A stretch of DNA of 64,000 nucleotides, taken from assembly GCA_937973685.1 (NCBI GenBank), contig CALJKJ010000002.1, forward strand, positions 1 through 64,000, in the 5' to 3' direction. Shown one piece after another: positions 62,483 to 64,000 of the stretch (positions are counted from its first letter, which is position 1; the number at the start of each line of letters is the position of its first letter). Source of the DNA: an uncultured Flavobacteriales bacterium. Lineage in GTDB: Bacteria > Bacteroidota > Bacteroidia > Flavobacteriales_D > Crocinitomicaceae. The notes under the pieces are model-generated. The model saw nothing but the letters and a program-made list of their open reading frames with translations, was not told where the DNA came from and searched no databases. The translations under genes were made by a program, and so were the position numbers.

Positions 62483-64000
62483 ATGTATAAGTTACTTTTT
62501 TTCTTCGTCTTTTCTATTCTAGTGACTGGAGCTTTTGGTCAAGGAATGACCATTTCAAGTTTGACGACAATGAATTCAACCGCTGTAAGTTGTGATTCAT
62601 TAAGCATTAATTTTTCAGCTATTTCTGCTGTACCATCAAATGCCGATGTGAATGTGTTGATCAATGGAACGAATTTTTCAACAACTTCGTTAAACGTTCA
62701 AGTAAATTGGGGAGATGGTTCTCAAACAACTCACCTTGCAACAATCAATCAAATTGGTCAGTCAATCGTTTTTCAACCTGCAGTTCGTCATCAATACGCG
62801 CAACCGGGTACGTATATGGTCAACATGTATGTAATAAATTCAGGAAACAATACGTTTGCCTCAACCCAATTTAATTACAACTATCAACCATGTAACATAA
62901 CCATTCCTGCAAATGTTATTTTAGATTGCAATAACGATGGCGTAACAGATACAGTTTTTACATCTAATGTTCCAATGATGCTTGTTAATACAAACATGAC
63001 GACTTTTTATAATGCAAGTTTGAATAATGGGCAAGCAGTTTTCCAAAATGTATTACCTGGCACGTATAGTTTGACTGTTCCAGCGACATGGCAATCTTCA
63101 AATGGTTATCTTGTATCCTATAATAATCCGCCTTTTATTACGATTAATTCCAATACGACAACTTATCCTTTTTCATCGGTTGGATTGATCTGTGATACAG
63201 TCGCTACCAATATGTGTGCGATTGGGTTTGTTTTTTGTGACTCAGATAACAATGGGGTTTATTCTTCCAACGAAAGTGTGTTACCGAATGTTCCATTTAC
63301 TTTAGTTAATGGAAATGTTGCTTATGGTTTTTGGACAAACAGTAATGGCTATTTTAATGGCCAGTACCAAGGGTTACCAGGTAGCGCGACAACTATTCAA
63401 GTAAATCCTAATTATGTATTGCCCAATGGCGGAACGATAAATAGTGGGCCGTATACTTTTATGGCATCAACCTGTACGTCTCAAACAACGGTTCCTATTC
63501 CTGTTAATTGTGGTAATTTCACCAATCCAACAAGCTGTGTAGCAGTAACGGTTTTTTGCGATCCAAACGATAATGGCATATTGGATAATGGAGAAACACC
63601 CATTCCAAATGCTCCGTTGACAATTATTGCAAATCCGTTTGCGAGTAATTTAACGATTTATACAGATAGCAATGGAGTTGCACAAATTTGTGGCAATTAT
63701 TTTCAATCAACTACTTTGTTTGCTTCCATTAACCAAAATTGGTTAGGACAGCATGGGTATCAAGCGTTGAATGTCAATTTTACCATTCAAACTTCTCCTG
63801 CTGGAACAACAAACATGGCGTATTATCCCATCGATTGTTCACCTACTTTGTGCGCAGATTTGTGGACATCGGTAACACCTTGGATTGGTTATTTTCAAGG
63901 AACAACAGCTTATATTAAATTGAAATACGGTAATTATGGGCCATTAACGGCATCAAGTGGAACATTACAATTAACATTGCCTGCTGGTGTTTCTGTCGTA
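62483..64000 (+). CDS. Large secreted SdrD-like/PKD surface protein (3' partial)
   Basis: Open from ATG 62483 to the window edge (506 codons) with no stop. A signal peptide (MYKLLFFFVFSILVTGAFGQ) leads into a PKD-like domain (VNWGDGSQTTHL to HQYAQPGTYMVNMYV) and then SdrD/CNA-B-like modules, each opening with an Asp/Asn-rich turn: LDCNNDGVTD (about 62930), FCDSDNNGVYSSNES (about 63235) and FCDPNDNGILDNGE (about 63560). Such Ca-binding-like turns occur in long adhesins. A T9SS tail would be expected outside the window but is not visible. Role as a surface adhesin is inference. Confidence 0.8.
   Translation, partial: MYKLLFFFVFSILVTGAFGQGMTISSLTTMNSTAVSCDSLSINFSAISAVPSNADVNVLINGTNFSTTSLNVQVNWGDGSQTTHLATINQIGQSIVFQPAVRHQYAQPGTYMVNMYVINSGNNTFASTQFNYNYQPCNITIPANVILDCNNDGVTDTVFTSNVPMMLVNTNMTTFYNASLNNGQAVFQNVLPGTYSLTVPATWQSSNGYLVSYNNPPFITINSNTTTYPFSSVGLICDTVATNMCAIGFVFCDSDNNGVYSSNESVLPNVPFTLVNGNVAYGFWTNSNGYFNGQYQGLPGSATTIQVNPNYVLPNGGTINSGPYTFMASTCTSQTTVPIPVNCGNFTNPTSCVAVTVFCDPNDNGILDNGETPIPNAPLTIIANPFASNLTIYTDSNGVAQICGNYFQSTTLFASINQNWLGQHGYQALNVNFTIQTSPAGTTNMAYYPIDCSPTLCADLWTSVTPWIGYFQGTTAYIKLKYGNYGPLTASSGTLQLTLPAGVSVV

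Noticed and set aside
1..64000. Mobile elements, CRISPR arrays, phage genes
   Set aside because: No transposase, integrase, regular repeat-spacer array or phage structural protein was recognisable in any frame I examined.

Overview
The window reads as a chromosomal segment of a Bacteroidota bacterium, most likely Flavobacteriales and possibly a Crocinitomicaceae-type genome (the family placement is inference). The DNA is AT-rich. Shine-Dalgarno sites are not evident, and many genes carry the Bacteroidota -7 box TAnnTTTG upstream. Several secreted proteins end in type IX secretion (T9SS) sorting domains. Bacteroidota-typical families are present: HU-CCDC81-SPOR, GH3 acyl-adenylate synthetase, two-component-propeller sensors, very long TPR proteins paired with outer-membrane barrels, and DUF4369-like thioredoxins. 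I saw no rRNA, tRNA, insertion sequence, CRISPR array or prophage. The region looks like dense core genome, about 53 protein genes with very short spacers; only one gap exceeds 300 bp.

Layout. 1-3.8 kb: a 5'-truncated propeller sensor fused to an adenylate cyclase and an HD domain. 3.8-10.6 kb: kelch-like secreted protein, tandem universal stress protein, GH3 enzyme, DMT exporter, fructose-1,6-bisphosphatase and a barrel protein. 10.7-18.7 kb: DNA repair and uptake genes (mfd, dprA, uvrC) interleaved with a BlaI-type repressor and a secreted C1 peptidase. 18.8-26.3 kb: M48 lipoprotein protease, cyclase-family hydrolase, lipoprotein, DUF975 protein, HemJ, crotonase, flippase, HU-SPOR protein and a two-TM protein. 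26.3-37.9 kb: TPR/barrel operon, FtsE, glycosyltransferase operon, T9SS-exported Lys-C-like protease, orphan OmpR-type regulator. 37.5-44.7 kb: dCMP deaminase/S41 protease pair, cytochrome c-copper monooxygenase fusion, metF, hemL. 44.9-50.3 kb: kynU, kmo, barrel protein, DUF2079 protein, ArsC/Spx-like protein. 50.3-56.1 kb: SUFU-domain protein, small hypotheticals, dxr, YqaA-type protein, T9SS cargo. 56.2-64 kb: omega-amidase/aminotransferase pair, lipoprotein, thioredoxin, gcvP and the start of a large SdrD/PKD surface protein that runs off the edge.

Genes that fit together: kynU and kmo form a kynurenine branch, to which the cyclase-family hydrolase and the aminotransferase could contribute. 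The aminotransferase and nitrilase-family gene overlap and match the transaminase/omega-amidase salvage pair. hemL and hemJ serve haem synthesis. fbp, metF, dxr and gcvP are central metabolism.

Two architectural patterns stand out more than any single gene. (1) In nine genes an exact TAnnTTTG box ends 3-5 nt (seven times exactly 4 nt) before the start codon, which predicts leaderless mRNAs; the other exact boxes lie 15-34 nt upstream. (2) All ten convergent gene pairs overlap or lie within 9 bp of each other with no terminator hairpin between them, while clear hairpin terminators appear only between same-strand neighbours or upstream of a gene.
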